DNA from: Spelaeicoccus albus
Lineage (GTDB): Bacteria; Actinomycetota; Actinomycetes; Actinomycetales; Brevibacteriaceae
Direction of reading: 5' to 3'
DNA length: 64,000 bases
Assembly: GCF_013409065.1 (NCBI RefSeq)
Contig: NZ_JACBZP010000001.1
Span: 2,542,001-2,606,000 of the forward strand
In this document: piece after piece, positions 40,537 through 49,327 of the stretch
Position numbering within the stretch: the first letter of the stretch is position 1
Layout: every line of letters begins with the position of its first letter
The notes under the pieces: generated by a model
Told to the model about the DNA's origin: nothing
Database searches by the model: none
Seen by the model: the letters and a program-made list of their open reading frames with translations, nothing else
Made by a program: the position numbers and the translations under genes

Positions 40537-40809
40537 ATGTTGTTGCCCGACTTGGACTCCGGGCTCATCGCTGAAGACTCGACACTCGCCCCCTGCCAAT
40601 CCAACGACCCGGATCTGTGGTTCGCCGAATCGCCGCGCGACATTGAACAGGCCAAGGCGTTGTGCGCAGGCTGCCCATTCCGTGCCGAGTGCTTGCGCGG
40701 TGCACTGGACCGCAATGAGCATGCCGGCGTGTGGGGCGGCCAACTGCTGGTAGCCGGCGAAATCGTGGCACGGAAGCGAGGACGCGGCCGTCCCCGCAAG
40801 GTTGCATGA
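40537..40809 (+). CDS. whiB7: WhiB7 redox-sensing transcriptional activator
   Basis: Fe-S transcription factor that switches on intrinsic antibiotic resistance genes. 90 residues. Four cluster cysteines: C20, C43-x2-C46 and C52. The G64-V-W-G-G68 turn binds sigma factor, and the C-terminal RGRGRPRK (81-88) is the AT-hook that distinguishes WhiB7 from other WhiB proteins. The ATG at 40537 is preceded by AAAGGA; an ATG-less upstream extension from 40489 would overlap the terminator and is rejected. Preceded by leader ORF and attenuator; neighbour of uvrD2 as in mycobacteria. Confidence 0.95.
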   Translation: MLLPDLDSGLIAEDSTLAPCQSNDPDLWFAESPRDIEQAKALCAGCPFRAECLRGALDRNEHAGVWGGQLLVAGEIVARKRGRGRPRKVA

Positions 40810-40816
40810 CCGCCGG

Positions 40817-41722
40817 TCAGGCCGATTGGCGGTCGGCCGCCGGCACCGGCCAGGTGCACCCGCACTCCGGGTACGGCAGCAGTGGCGTTGTCGACGTCGT
40901 CCCGTCGACGATCGACAACGCCACAGTTGCCGAATAGCTGGCCGGCCGGGCGAACCCGTCGAGGAACGTCATTGCGTGAAGTGCCGCCATGGAGGCCAGC
41001 GCATCGGCGACCGCGGCATCGACCGGCGCCCGTTCAAAGCTTCCCGGCAATTGCGACGCAATCACCGGCCACCACGGCTGCGTATCGCGGCGGTACAGTT
41101 CGACGCACCGCAGACAGCACGTCGAACCCGGTACGACGAGGGGGCCGATACTGCCGCCCGTCTCGGTGACGACCACCGCCAGATGCGGCTGGTCGCGACG
41201 GAGCAGATCGCGGGCCAGTATCGGATGGATCAAATCGTGCCCGACGACTACGCACAAGTCACGGTGGTCGCGGGGAACATCGGGCTCGACGCGGACGCGG
41301 CCGACTCCGGCGGCAACCAGGCCGTCGGCAACGACGGACGTCACCGGCGCAGGCCCGACGACGGCGACGGTTCGGCCGGCACGGTCGGCCGCCAGATCGT
41401 CGCTGTGACACCCGTACGTCAACGCGGCCTGCACCGGTCCGCTTTGGCCCGGGGGCCTGGACCCGGACCGGTGCGGGGGCACCAACACGCCCGATCCGTC
41501 GAGCGCGCGGACCAGATCGGCCGCACGTGTGCGCGGCACCCCGAGTCGCGCGGCCAAACTGTAGTACCCGCCGTCGCCGATGCCGTCGGCCAATGCCGCC
41601 ACGAGACGGTCGTCGCATTCATCGAGCCCGTCCAGACAGGCCCGGACGTCGCCCACGCCGATCTGCAGACTGGATGTCGATCGCCAGGCCTTGCGCAGCG
41701 CGGCGTTCAGTTGCAGCCACAT
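40817..41722 (-). CDS. ThiF-like protein without an intact nucleotide loop
   Basis: A 301-residue protein resembling the actinobacterial Rv3196 group. The first 95 residues look like a winged-helix/leader-peptide-binding region (YYSLAARLGVPRTRAADLVRALDGSGVL). After it comes a Rossmann-like part (TVAVVGPAPVTSVVADGLVAAGVGRVRVEP) where the glycine loop of ThiF/E1 enzymes is altered to GPAPVTS. CLRC (near residue 205) and ECGC (near residue 289) could form a zinc site as in E1-like proteins. Adenylation activity is doubtful. The gene converges on whiB7 with a 7-bp gap. Confidence 0.62.
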   Translation of the reverse strand: MWLQLNAALRKAWRSTSSLQIGVGDVRACLDGLDECDDRLVAALADGIGDGGYYSLAARLGVPRTRAADLVRALDGSGVLVPPHRSGSRPPGQSGPVQAALTYGCHSDDLAADRAGRTVAVVGPAPVTSVVADGLVAAGVGRVRVEPDVPRDHRDLCVVVGHDLIHPILARDLLRRDQPHLAVVVTETGGSIGPLVVPGSTCCLRCVELYRRDTQPWWPVIASQLPGSFERAPVDAAVADALASMAALHAMTFLDGFARPASYSATVALSIVDGTTSTTPLLPYPECGCTWPVPAADRQSA

Positions 41723-41929
41723 TGCCGCTCACCCCATTCATCACAGGTCATTTGCACGCAGTTTACTATTATTTAATGCGTATTGACGATGTTTGACGAT
41801 GTTTGTTAACCGCGGCGGAGTGACATCGGAGTGTCGGTGGCGACCGATACAGTCATCTCAACGGCCATTCGGGCGAGCCCGGCTATCATCGGCCGGTGCG
41901 GATGGGCGATCACGGCGGGAGGAAGCGTC

Positions 41930-42505
41930 ATGGGTGAGCAATTGGCCACGGTGCGTTCGGCGGATTCGCTACGCGAATCCGGCCTTTTGGAAGTCCGTCG
42001 GTCGGCCCGGCGGAAAAAAACCGTGCAGGCCCGCATGCGCGGCAAATCGATGGTGCTGTACGTGCCGGATCGGCTGTCGCGTACTCAGGAAGACGAGTGG
42101 GCAGTGACGATGTGGAATCAAATCCACGGACGCCGCCGAGCTCGGAACCAGGCAATGTCCGACGAGGCGCTTGCGGGCCGCGCCCGCGCGCTTTCGGAAC
42201 GGTATTTCGACGGAGCGGCAGTCCCGTCCAGCGTGCGCTGGGTCGGAAATCAACACACGCGGTGGGGCTCGACGTCGATTCAATCCGGCGCCATTCGCCT
42301 CTCGGATCGACTGAAGGCCATGCCGCCATGGCTGACGGACTCCGTGCTGGTTCACGAACTCGCCCATTTGATCGAACCGTCCCACAATGCGGCCTTCCGC
42401 GAACTCGTCGGGCGGTATCCGTACACCGAGCGGTCCGACGCCTTCCTCGAAGGGTTCAGCTACGGGGCCGGGTGGAAGCAAGTCGACGGGCCGCCTCCGG
42501 AATGA
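41930..42505 (+). CDS. YgjP/DUF45-type zinc metallopeptidase
   Basis: A 191-residue predicted zinc peptidase. The active site is VHELAHLIEPSHNAAFREL (HExxH at about residues 145-149, with a further His at the typical distance). The N-terminal part (RRSARRKKTVQARMRGKSMVLYVP) is a beta-rich, basic segment found in YgjP-like proteins. GGAGG lies seven bases before the ATG at 41930, which is why this start is preferred to one at 41831. The 3' end overlaps the convergent Nudix gene by 50 bp. Substrate unknown. Confidence 0.82.
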   Translation: MGEQLATVRSADSLRESGLLEVRRSARRKKTVQARMRGKSMVLYVPDRLSRTQEDEWAVTMWNQIHGRRRARNQAMSDEALAGRARALSERYFDGAAVPSSVRWVGNQHTRWGSTSIQSGAIRLSDRLKAMPPWLTDSVLVHELAHLIEPSHNAAFRELVGRYPYTERSDAFLEGFSYGAGWKQVDGPPPE

Positions 42506-43016
42506 CGGGGATCAGATCGGGTACCGTCGATTCCGGCAACTCCCGGGCGGGAAACCAGGCGACGTCGAGACTTTCGTCGCTGACGCGCACCGGCGCGGCA
42601 TGCGGCACGGTGCCGATGAACTCCACGTCCAGGTGCTCCCGACATTGGCCAAAACGCTCGCCCAGTGGATGGCGATCCAGGCGCCAGATGCCCGGCAACA
42701 GCCGGACGTCGTCGATCCCGCTTTCTTCGCGCGCCTCCCGGGCCGCCCCGGCGGCCAACGACGCGTCGCCGGGCTCGAGGTGACCGCCGAACTGCATCCA
42801 CAGCCCTGCCTTGCGGTGCAACGTGAGCAATACGTGCGCAGCCGGCTCGTCGAACACGAGGCAACTCGCCGTGAAATGCGCCGGCCCGCCGTCCTTGCGT
42901 ACCGATGCCTCGCCGGCCCCGGCGAATTCCAGAAAATCCGCCCGCAGCCGATTGTCGGCCGGAGATAATCCGGTCAATTCGGCAACGACCGCCCGGTGCA
43001 GATCGGCGAACGTCAT
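42456..43016 (-). CDS. Nudix hydrolase
   Basis: A 186-residue Nudix protein. The box reads GGHLEPGDASLAAGAAREAREESGI: the REAREESG half (near residue 92) is intact, but the first Glu of the GX5E pattern is Asp. The N-terminus (LHRAVVAELTGLSPADNRLRADFLEFAG) is a helical cap typical of actinobacterial Nudix proteins next to DUF2342 genes. Substrate unknown. It follows the DUF2342 gene after 33 bp on the same strand and probably shares its transcript. Confidence 0.83.
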   Translation of the reverse strand: MTFADLHRAVVAELTGLSPADNRLRADFLEFAGAGEASVRKDGGPAHFTASCLVFDEPAAHVLLTLHRKAGLWMQFGGHLEPGDASLAAGAAREAREESGIDDVRLLPGIWRLDRHPLGERFGQCREHLDVEFIGTVPHAAPVRVSDESLDVAWFPARELPESTVPDLIPVIPEAARRLASTRPRS

Positions 43017-43049
43017 TTCCGTACGACCCTGCCGAGCGCCTCGTGGCTC

Positions 43050-44465
43050 CTAATTGCCCGGCTCGCCGTTGCCCGGCTTGTCGTCGTCGGACTTGTCATT
43101 GCCGCCCTGTTCGTCGTCAATCAACTCACGCAACGCGGCATCCATGGCGTCGCTGTCGGCCTGATGCTTCTCGCGGCGCTCGTAATAGCCCAGCGGGTCG
43201 TCCAGGTCGGAGGCATCGGGAAGCAGATCGGGATGCGACCAGACGGCATCCCGCGCTTCGGCGCCGCGTTCACGGGCAATGGTCGCCCACAAGGCCGCGG
43301 CATCGCGCAGCCGCCGGGGGCGAAGTTCCAACCCGACAAGTGTGGCAAAGGTATTTTCGGCCGGGCCGCCGGCGGCGCGCCGACGGCGCATCGACTCGCG
43401 GAGACTGTCGCGGCTGGCAAGCGCCGACGTGGCGGCATGCGTGACCTCGTCCACCCAGCCTTCGATGAGAGCCAGTGTCGTCTCGAGTCGCTTCAGCGCA
43501 TTCTTTTGCGTTTCGGAGGTCGACATCTCAAACATGCCCGACGACAGCTGGTCGGTAATACTGCTGGGATCGTTCATGTCGATCTTGGAGGCTAGGTCCT
43601 CGAGTCTCGACGTGTCGACCTGAACGCCGCGCGCATATTCCTCCACCAGAGTGAGCACATGCGAGCGGAGCCACGGGGCATGCTCGAACAACCGGATGTG
43701 CGCGTCCTCGCGAACCGCCAGATAAATCCGCGCATCGTCCTCGGACACTTGGATATCGCCGGCGAATGCGGCGATATTGTGCGGCAGCAGGGCCGCGTGA
43801 CCGTCGCCGAGCAGCGGAAGGCCGATTTCGGTGGATGTCAGCACCGAGCCGGCAAGTGTCCCGACGGCCTGACCGAGCTGTGTGCCGTAAATGCTGCCGC
43901 CGACCGATTGCATCATTTGGCCCGCGCCGGCCAGCATTCCGCGCATTTCTTCGGGCGCTTGCTCGAGCATGCTCTCCGACATGGCTCGCGACACGCTGGA
44001 CGCGACCGGCCCCGCCAGGGATTTCCAGGTCGGCATGGTTTGTTCCACCCACTCGGCGCGGGAGAGGGCCCCGGCACGGGCCACGGCGGTCGGTATCGAA
44101 GTGGCTTCGTCCAGCCACAGTTGAGCCAACCGGAACGCCTCGTCGACGGCCCTGACATCCACTGCGCTCACGCTGGGATCGTCGCCCGCGGCTTTCGCCC
44201 GGGCCGTGTCCTGCGCCAGCTTCCAGTTGATGGGGCTCGACGGGTCGGCGTTGCTCATCCACTGTTGCACCTGGGCGAACACCTGCTGAAGTGTTGCCGG
44301 GTCGGTCGGTATGCCGGCGGCGGAGAGCTGCTCCGGATCGATTCCCCCGGACGAGAACATCTGGGAGAAAGCATCGGCGAACGGATTGTTCTGCCCGGAA
44401 TCATTGCCCGACTCGTCGTCGCCCGGCAGATCAGGCGTGTTGTCGGGATGATTTGAATCAGCCAT
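43050..44465 (-). CDS. DUF2342 zinc-dependent metalloprotease-like protein
   Basis: A 471-residue protein of the actinobacterial DUF2342 / putative zinc hydrolase family (Rv3195 type). The family core is present: MGSIYGTQLGQAVGTLAGSV-like (here GGSIYGTQLGQAVGTLAG), LPLLGDGHAALLPHNI, YLAVREDAHIRLFEHAPWL (candidate metal-binding Glu and His residues) and EGWVDEVTHAATSAL. A classical HExxH is not seen. Both ends are acidic, low-complexity tails. ATG at 44465 is preferred to the GTG at 44477, because AGGAG directly abuts that GTG. Function unknown. Confidence 0.82.
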   Translation of the reverse strand: MADSNHPDNTPDLPGDDESGNDSGQNNPFADAFSQMFSSGGIDPEQLSAAGIPTDPATLQQVFAQVQQWMSNADPSSPINWKLAQDTARAKAAGDDPSVSAVDVRAVDEAFRLAQLWLDEATSIPTAVARAGALSRAEWVEQTMPTWKSLAGPVASSVSRAMSESMLEQAPEEMRGMLAGAGQMMQSVGGSIYGTQLGQAVGTLAGSVLTSTEIGLPLLGDGHAALLPHNIAAFAGDIQVSEDDARIYLAVREDAHIRLFEHAPWLRSHVLTLVEEYARGVQVDTSRLEDLASKIDMNDPSSITDQLSSGMFEMSTSETQKNALKRLETTLALIEGWVDEVTHAATSALASRDSLRESMRRRRAAGGPAENTFATLVGLELRPRRLRDAAALWATIARERGAEARDAVWSHPDLLPDASDLDDPLGYYERREKHQADSDAMDAALRELIDDEQGGNDKSDDDKPGNGEPGN

Positions 44466-44580
44466 TGTGTGCGTCACTCCTGACGTGCTGTGATAGGTCT
44501 ACTTTCCACCGTAACGACCCGGCCGGTGTCAATCGTCCCCGAGCCGGCGAAAAGATGCGCGTTATCGCTCTGAGCACAAT

Positions 44581-44670
44581 TTAAAGGCTGGGCATGCGGC
44601 GGCGTTCGGCAACCTCGGCGCCCGCTGCATTCTCGACGCGCGCGTGCGGACGGCGACCGGCAAAGCGCAT
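44581..44670 (-). CDS. Short ORF in the DUF2342-YlbL gap, doubtful
   Basis: A 29-codon frame on the minus strand (MRFAGRRPHARVENAAGAEV... to RMPSL) lies in the 276-bp gap between the divergent DUF2342 and YlbL genes. Its C-terminal wording looks protein-like, but there is no ribosome binding site and no recognisable family. The same gap carries the YlbL promoter region (TAGACTAATAG near 44710). Reported only because the stretch is otherwise unexplained. Confidence 0.15.
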   Translation of the reverse strand: MRFAGRRPHARVENAAGAEVAERRRMPSL

Positions 44671-44741
44671 CAGGGAGATGCGGGTGTCTGCCGGGCGGGG
44701 CCGGTCGCCTAGACTAATAGTCCGACATATCGCGGCGCATC

Positions 44742-45950
44742 GTGGAAGGCGCCGGCGAAGACAAGGGCGCCGTCGCCCTGGCAACCGCCGGCACGTCGAA
44801 GGGACTCGAGTTCGTGTCAAATCGTCCGGAAGCCGATTCGGCTCCGCCGTCCTCGGCTGCGCCGTTCCGGGCCGCCCGACCGCCGCGGGCACGGCGGAAG
44901 AGCGTACTGATGGTCGTTTGCGGCATCCTCGCGGCCGCGCTGCTCGTCGTCATGTATGAAATGCCGGCGCCGTACGTCATCGAGCTCCCCGGGCCGGCAT
45001 TCAACACGTTGGGAAAGACGCACGGCAAGAAGCTGCTGGAAGTCTCCGGGCACAAGACGTACCCGACCACCGGCGCGCTGGACATGCTGACCGTCGGCGT
45101 CGAAGGCGGTCCGGGCACCCGGTTGGCCCTCGGCGACGTCGTCCAATCCTGGATCGATCCGCACAATTCGGTGGTACCGGAAGAAGCCGTCTACGCGCCG
45201 GGATCGACGTCGAAGCAAGTGAAGCGGCAAAACGCCGCCGAAATGTCGAATTCGCAGCAGAGTGCAGTGGCGGCCGCGCTGACGAACTTGGATAAGAAGT
45301 ACAAGACGACGTTGACAATCGGCGGCCTGAGTCCCGATTCGCCGTCCCGCGGCAAACTGAAAGACGGCGATGTGCTCAAACGGATCGGCGATACGCCCAT
45401 CAAGTCACTGAGCCAGTTGAAAACCGAATTGAACAAGATCGGCAAGGGCGGCAGCGTTCGGTTGGCCGTCGACCGCCACGGCTCGTCCCACTCGGCGACG
45501 GTGACTCCCGAGCATACGAAATCCGGCGTCCAACTTGGCGTGTTCGTCAACCAGAAGTTCACGTTCCCGTTCACCGTGAAAATCCGGCTGCAAAACGTGG
45601 GCGGCCCGTCGGCCGGGATGATGTTCGCGTTGGGGATCATCGACACGATTACGCCCGGGCCCATGACAGGCGGGCACAAGATCGCGGGCACCGGTACTAT
45701 CAGTCCCGACGGTCAGGTCGGGCCGATCGGCGGCATCCGGCAAAAGATGTTCGGAGCCAAACACGGCGGTGCGAATTGGTTCCTAGCGCCGAAGTCGAAC
45801 TGCGAAGAAGTCGCAGGCCATGTTCCAAGCGACTTGAGAGTCGTCAAAGTGTCCACCCTGTCCGACGCAAGGCATGCCGTCGAGGCGATCGCGTCGGGAA
45901 AGAATACGGACGCGTTGCCCAGCTGCTCCAGCGGAAAACCATCGCAATGA
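44742..45950 (+). CDS. YlbL-type membrane PDZ/Lon protease
   Basis: A 402-residue membrane-anchored serine protease. About residues 1-50 are a disordered cytoplasmic tail, 53-74 the transmembrane helix, 190-275 a PDZ domain (GGLSPDSPSRGKLKDGDVLKRIGDTPI region), and 280-385 a Lon-type catalytic domain with Ser290 in GGPSAGMMFALG and Lys335 in GIRQKMFGA as the predicted dyad. The GTG start at 44742 has no clear leader element. Next to UPF0182 as in Rv3194c-Rv3193c; both proteins face outward, so they may act together in the envelope. Confidence 0.9.
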   Translation: MEGAGEDKGAVALATAGTSKGLEFVSNRPEADSAPPSSAAPFRAARPPRARRKSVLMVVCGILAAALLVVMYEMPAPYVIELPGPAFNTLGKTHGKKLLEVSGHKTYPTTGALDMLTVGVEGGPGTRLALGDVVQSWIDPHNSVVPEEAVYAPGSTSKQVKRQNAAEMSNSQQSAVAAALTNLDKKYKTTLTIGGLSPDSPSRGKLKDGDVLKRIGDTPIKSLSQLKTELNKIGKGGSVRLAVDRHGSSHSATVTPEHTKSGVQLGVFVNQKFTFPFTVKIRLQNVGGPSAGMMFALGIIDTITPGPMTGGHKIAGTGTISPDGQVGPIGGIRQKMFGAKHGGANWFLAPKSNCEEVAGHVPSDLRVVKVSTLSDARHAVEAIASGKNTDALPSCSSGKPSQ

Positions 45951-45969
45951 TGTATCGAGGTAAAAACCA

Positions 45970-48900
45970 GTGACGTTCAGCCAGCAAGGTTCCACATCGA
46001 GCCGCAAGCCCGGGCGCCGGCGGTCTCCGCTGCTGCCCACTATCGGGATCGTCGTGGTGCTGCTGATCCTTTTCGTGATCTTCTCGCAGGTCTACACCGA
46101 AGTGCTGTGGTTCAATCAGCTGCACTTCCTCGACGTGTTCACCACGACCTGGATCACCAAGGCCATCATGTTCGTCGGCTCCGGCGTCATCATGGGCGGT
46201 GTCATCTGGTACATGATGCACATCGTTTACCATCGGCGCCCCGTGTACGTGCCGTCCACGCCGCAGCAGGAGAATCTCGACCGCTACCGCGAAGCGATTG
46301 AACCCCTGCGCAAGGTGATGATGGTCCTCCTGCCCATCATCATCGGGCTTTTCGCCGCCGCGTCCGGCGGTTCCAATTGGAAGACGGTGCTCGAGTGGCT
46401 GAACCGGACTCCGTTCGGGAAGACCGACCCGCAGTTCGGCCACGACATCTCCTTTTACGTCTTCACGCTTCCGTGGATCAACTACCTTGTCGGTTTCGCA
46501 ACGGCAATCGTCGTGGTGTCGTTCATCATTTCGCTTGTCGGGCACTACCTGTACGGAGGAATTCGGCCGAGCCAGCAGCGGCAGATCGCCTTCAGCACGG
46601 CAGCGCGCGTGCAATTGTCGGTGCTCGTCGGAGTCTTCATCCTGCTGCAGGCCATCCGGTTCTGGCTGAACAGGTACGGCACCCTCTTCGATTCGGGCGG
46701 TTTGATCACGGGCGCCGGCTATTCGGACGTCAACGCATCGATTCCGGCGCATTCGATGCTCGCCATCGCGGCGGTCATCGTGGGACTGCTGTTCATCGTT
46801 TCGGCCGTCTGGGGCAGATGGCGCCTGCCCGTGATCGGCACTGCGCTGTTGATAGTCATGTCGATCGTCGCCGGCGGCATCTACCCCTGGGCTATCCAAC
46901 GGTTCCAGGTCAAGCCCAGCGAGCAGTCGCTCGAGTCGACATACATCAAGCGCAATATCGACGCCACGCGTGCGGCCTACGGTATCGACGCCGTGAAGAC
47001 CTCGAAATACAACCCGTCGCCCACGGGCAAGCCCGGCGCGCTGCGCAAGGACACCGAGACCACAGCGAGCATCCGACTGCTCGACCCGAATCTGGTGTCC
47101 GATTCGTTCCGGCAGCTTCAGCAAATCAAGCAGTATTACGGCTTCCCGAACCAGCTGGACGTCGATAGGTACAACTTGGACAACGAAAAACAGGACACGG
47201 TCATCGCCGTCCGCGGTCTCAGGCTGAACGGGATCGGCTCGGATTCGTCGTGGTACAACAGGCGCATCGTGTACACGCACGGGTTCGGAGTTGTCGCCGC
47301 ATACGGCAACAAGCGCGCCGATGACGGACGTCCGGTCTTTTACGAGTCGGGAATTCCACCCAAGGGCAAACTCGGCAAATTCGAGCCGCGGATCTATTTC
47401 GGCGAAAGCTCACCGAAATACTCAATAGTCGGTGCGCCGAAAGGCGCCCAGGCCCGAGAGCTGGACTACCCGTCGGATACTGCCGCGAGCGGCCAGGTGA
47501 ACTACACCTATCAAGGTGATGCCGGGCCCAATGTGGGCAATCTCTTCAATCGGTTGGCCTACGCCGTGAAGTTCCAGGACGAGCAGATCGTGCTGTCGGA
47601 TGCCGTCAACAAGGATTCTCAGATCCTCTACAACCGCAAGCCGCGCGATCGAGTGAAGAAGGTGGCGCCCTACCTCACGATCGACGGCGATCCGTACCCG
47701 GCGGTTGTGAACGGACGGGTCAAGTGGATCGTCGACGCTTACACGACGACGCGCGGATACCCGTATTCGACTCCGCAGACGCTGGATGCCGCCACCGAGG
47801 ACTCGAGCACGGCGCGCGCTCAGAACGTGTCGGCCCTACCGCAAAACCAAGTGAGCTATATCCGCAACTCGGTGAAGGCGACCGTTGACGCCTTCGACGG
47901 CTCGGTGAACCTGTACGCATGGGATCCCAAGGATCCGGTGTTGAAGACCTGGGAAAAGATCTACCCGGGTACCGTGAAGCCGGTCAGCGACATTTCCGGA
48001 GATCTCATGTCGCACGTGCGGTATCCGGAAGATCTATTCAAGGTGCAGCGCTCGCTGCTCGGCGCCTACCACGTGAAGAGCCCGGGCGCGTTCTACTCGA
48101 CGCAGGACTACTGGGCGTCGCCGAACGACCCGACCGCACCAAAGCAGGTGGGGGCCAAGCCGCAGCCGCCGTATTACCTGACCTTGCAGATGCCCAAGCA
48201 GTCGAATCCGGCCTTCCAGCTCACATCGAGCTTCGTGCCGCGCACGGATGCCAACAAGACCCGAAGCATTTTGACGGGCTTCCTGGCGGCGGATTCGGAT
48301 GCCGGCGATCAAAAGGGCAAGGTCTCCGATCAATACGGCAAGCTGCGGCTCATTCAGCTGCCGCGTGATGCCGCGGTGCCCGGACCGGGACAAGCGGAGA
48401 ACAACTTCCGCTCCGATCCGAAGGTGCAATCGGCGTTGAACCTGCTGCAGCAGGGCGATTCCAAGGTCGAGTACGGCAACTTGCTCACGCTGCCGATCGG
48501 TGGCGGTCTGCTGTACGTGCAGCCGGTTTACGTGCGAAGCGCCGGCGAAACGTCGTATCCGTTGCTGCAACGCGTGCTTGTGTCGTTCGGTGAGCACATT
48601 GGCTTCGCCGGTACGCTCGACGAGGCACTGGACCAGGTGTTCGGAGGCAACTCGGGTGCCACGGCCGGCGATGCCAATGCGGCGAGCACGAAGGGAACGA
48701 ATTCTCCGCAGGGGCCCGAGGACACGAACGGCGAGGGCAGCGAGGCGCCGGCGTCCGCCGAAAAGCAGTTGCAAAGCGCGTTGAAGGACGCCAAGAAGGC
48801 GATGAGCGACGGGAAAAAGGCCCTGAGCAACGGTGACTTCGGCGCGTACGGCAAGGCGCAAAAGCGTTTGTCCGATGCGATCTCCCGGGCCACCGCTGCT

Positions 48901-48981
48901 CAGGAAAAGATCAAGAGCGCTCAGAAGTCGAGTAGCAAATCCGGCAGTGATTCCGGCAAGAAGTCGGGCAGCAAGCCGTAA
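45970..48981 (+). CDS. UPF0182 family membrane protein
   Basis: A 1003-residue protein with seven predicted transmembrane helices in the first 330 residues (for example IGIVVVLLILFVIFSQVY, ITKAIMFVGSGVIMGGVIWY) and a large extracytoplasmic part after it. The wording FQVKPSEQSLESTYIKRNIDATRAAYGID, quoted in part as KPSEQSLESTYIKRNI, is the hallmark of UPF0182. The last 60 residues are a Lys/Ser/Gly low-complexity tail after a coiled coil (ALKDAKKAMSDGKKAL). Function unknown. GTG start 19 bp after the YlbL stop, so same operon. A 13-bp hairpin follows. Confidence 0.93.
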   Translation: MTFSQQGSTSSRKPGRRRSPLLPTIGIVVVLLILFVIFSQVYTEVLWFNQLHFLDVFTTTWITKAIMFVGSGVIMGGVIWYMMHIVYHRRPVYVPSTPQQENLDRYREAIEPLRKVMMVLLPIIIGLFAAASGGSNWKTVLEWLNRTPFGKTDPQFGHDISFYVFTLPWINYLVGFATAIVVVSFIISLVGHYLYGGIRPSQQRQIAFSTAARVQLSVLVGVFILLQAIRFWLNRYGTLFDSGGLITGAGYSDVNASIPAHSMLAIAAVIVGLLFIVSAVWGRWRLPVIGTALLIVMSIVAGGIYPWAIQRFQVKPSEQSLESTYIKRNIDATRAAYGIDAVKTSKYNPSPTGKPGALRKDTETTASIRLLDPNLVSDSFRQLQQIKQYYGFPNQLDVDRYNLDNEKQDTVIAVRGLRLNGIGSDSSWYNRRIVYTHGFGVVAAYGNKRADDGRPVFYESGIPPKGKLGKFEPRIYFGESSPKYSIVGAPKGAQARELDYPSDTAASGQVNYTYQGDAGPNVGNLFNRLAYAVKFQDEQIVLSDAVNKDSQILYNRKPRDRVKKVAPYLTIDGDPYPAVVNGRVKWIVDAYTTTRGYPYSTPQTLDAATEDSSTARAQNVSALPQNQVSYIRNSVKATVDAFDGSVNLYAWDPKDPVLKTWEKIYPGTVKPVSDISGDLMSHVRYPEDLFKVQRSLLGAYHVKSPGAFYSTQDYWASPNDPTAPKQVGAKPQPPYYLTLQMPKQSNPAFQLTSSFVPRTDANKTRSILTGFLAADSDAGDQKGKVSDQYGKLRLIQLPRDAAVPGPGQAENNFRSDPKVQSALNLLQQGDSKVEYGNLLTLPIGGGLLYVQPVYVRSAGETSYPLLQRVLVSFGEHIGFAGTLDEALDQVFGGNSGATAGDANAASTKGTNSPQGPEDTNGEGSEAPASAEKQLQSALKDAKKAMSDGKKALSNGDFGAYGKAQKRLSDAISRATAAQEKIKSAQKSSSKSGSDSGKKSGSKP

Positions 48982-48988
48982 CCGCGCG

Positions 48989-49020
48989 AGTCCCCGCCGG
49001 CGGCCCGGCCGGCGGGGACT
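48989..49020 (+). terminator. Hairpin after UPF0182
   Basis: AGTCCCCGCCGGC (48989-49001) and GCCGGCGGGGACT (49008-49020) form a perfect 13-bp stem with a 6-base loop. It is followed by TTCGGGG, so there is no T run. Confidence 0.65.
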
Positions 49021-49139
49021 TCGGGGCCGAACGGGCGTTGCGTGTCGGGGCTTTCGAGCCGCTCGAGTCCCCGTCGGCAGTGACGTGCAACACTCAATTT
49101 GCATGGCTCGCCATCGCTCACGTAGTGTAATAAACACAT

Positions 49140-49213
49140 CGCGGGGTGGAGCAGTTCGGTAGCTCGCCGGGCTCATAACCCGGAGGTCGCAGGTTCAAAT
49201 CCTGCCCCCGCCA
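49140..49213 (+). tRNA. Initiator tRNA-fMet (CAT)
   Basis: Cloverleaf with anticodon CAT in GGGCTCATAACCC; the anticodon stem has the three consecutive G-C pairs that mark initiator tRNA. T arm GCAGG-TTCAAAT-CCTGC. Position 1 is C and position 72 is C, so the top acceptor pair is unpaired, the other initiator hallmark. CCA is not encoded. The upstream region holds TAATAA at about 49127-49132 as a likely -10. Confidence 0.95.
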
Positions 49214-49221
49214 CGATAGAG

Positions 49222-49256
49222 AAAGTCCCGGCCGGTTCACCCGGCCGGGACTTTTT
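49222..49256 (+). terminator. Intrinsic terminator after tRNA-fMet
   Basis: AAAGTCCCGGCCGG (49222-49235) and CCGGCCGGGACTTT (49241-49254) form a perfect 14-bp stem with loop TTCAC, followed by a T5 run ending at 49256. Confidence 0.92.
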
Positions 49257-49327
49257 GCACGCGGATTTTTTAGCAGTCGACGCAGCACGCGGTGCCGGAC
49301 TTCGTCTCTGAAGCCGCCACGGTGCCG

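Noticed and set aside
44581..44892. A 103-codon minus-strand frame before YlbL
   Set aside because: Most of it is antisense to the YlbL N-terminus and the YlbL promoter; only the last 29 codons are kept as a very doubtful ORF.
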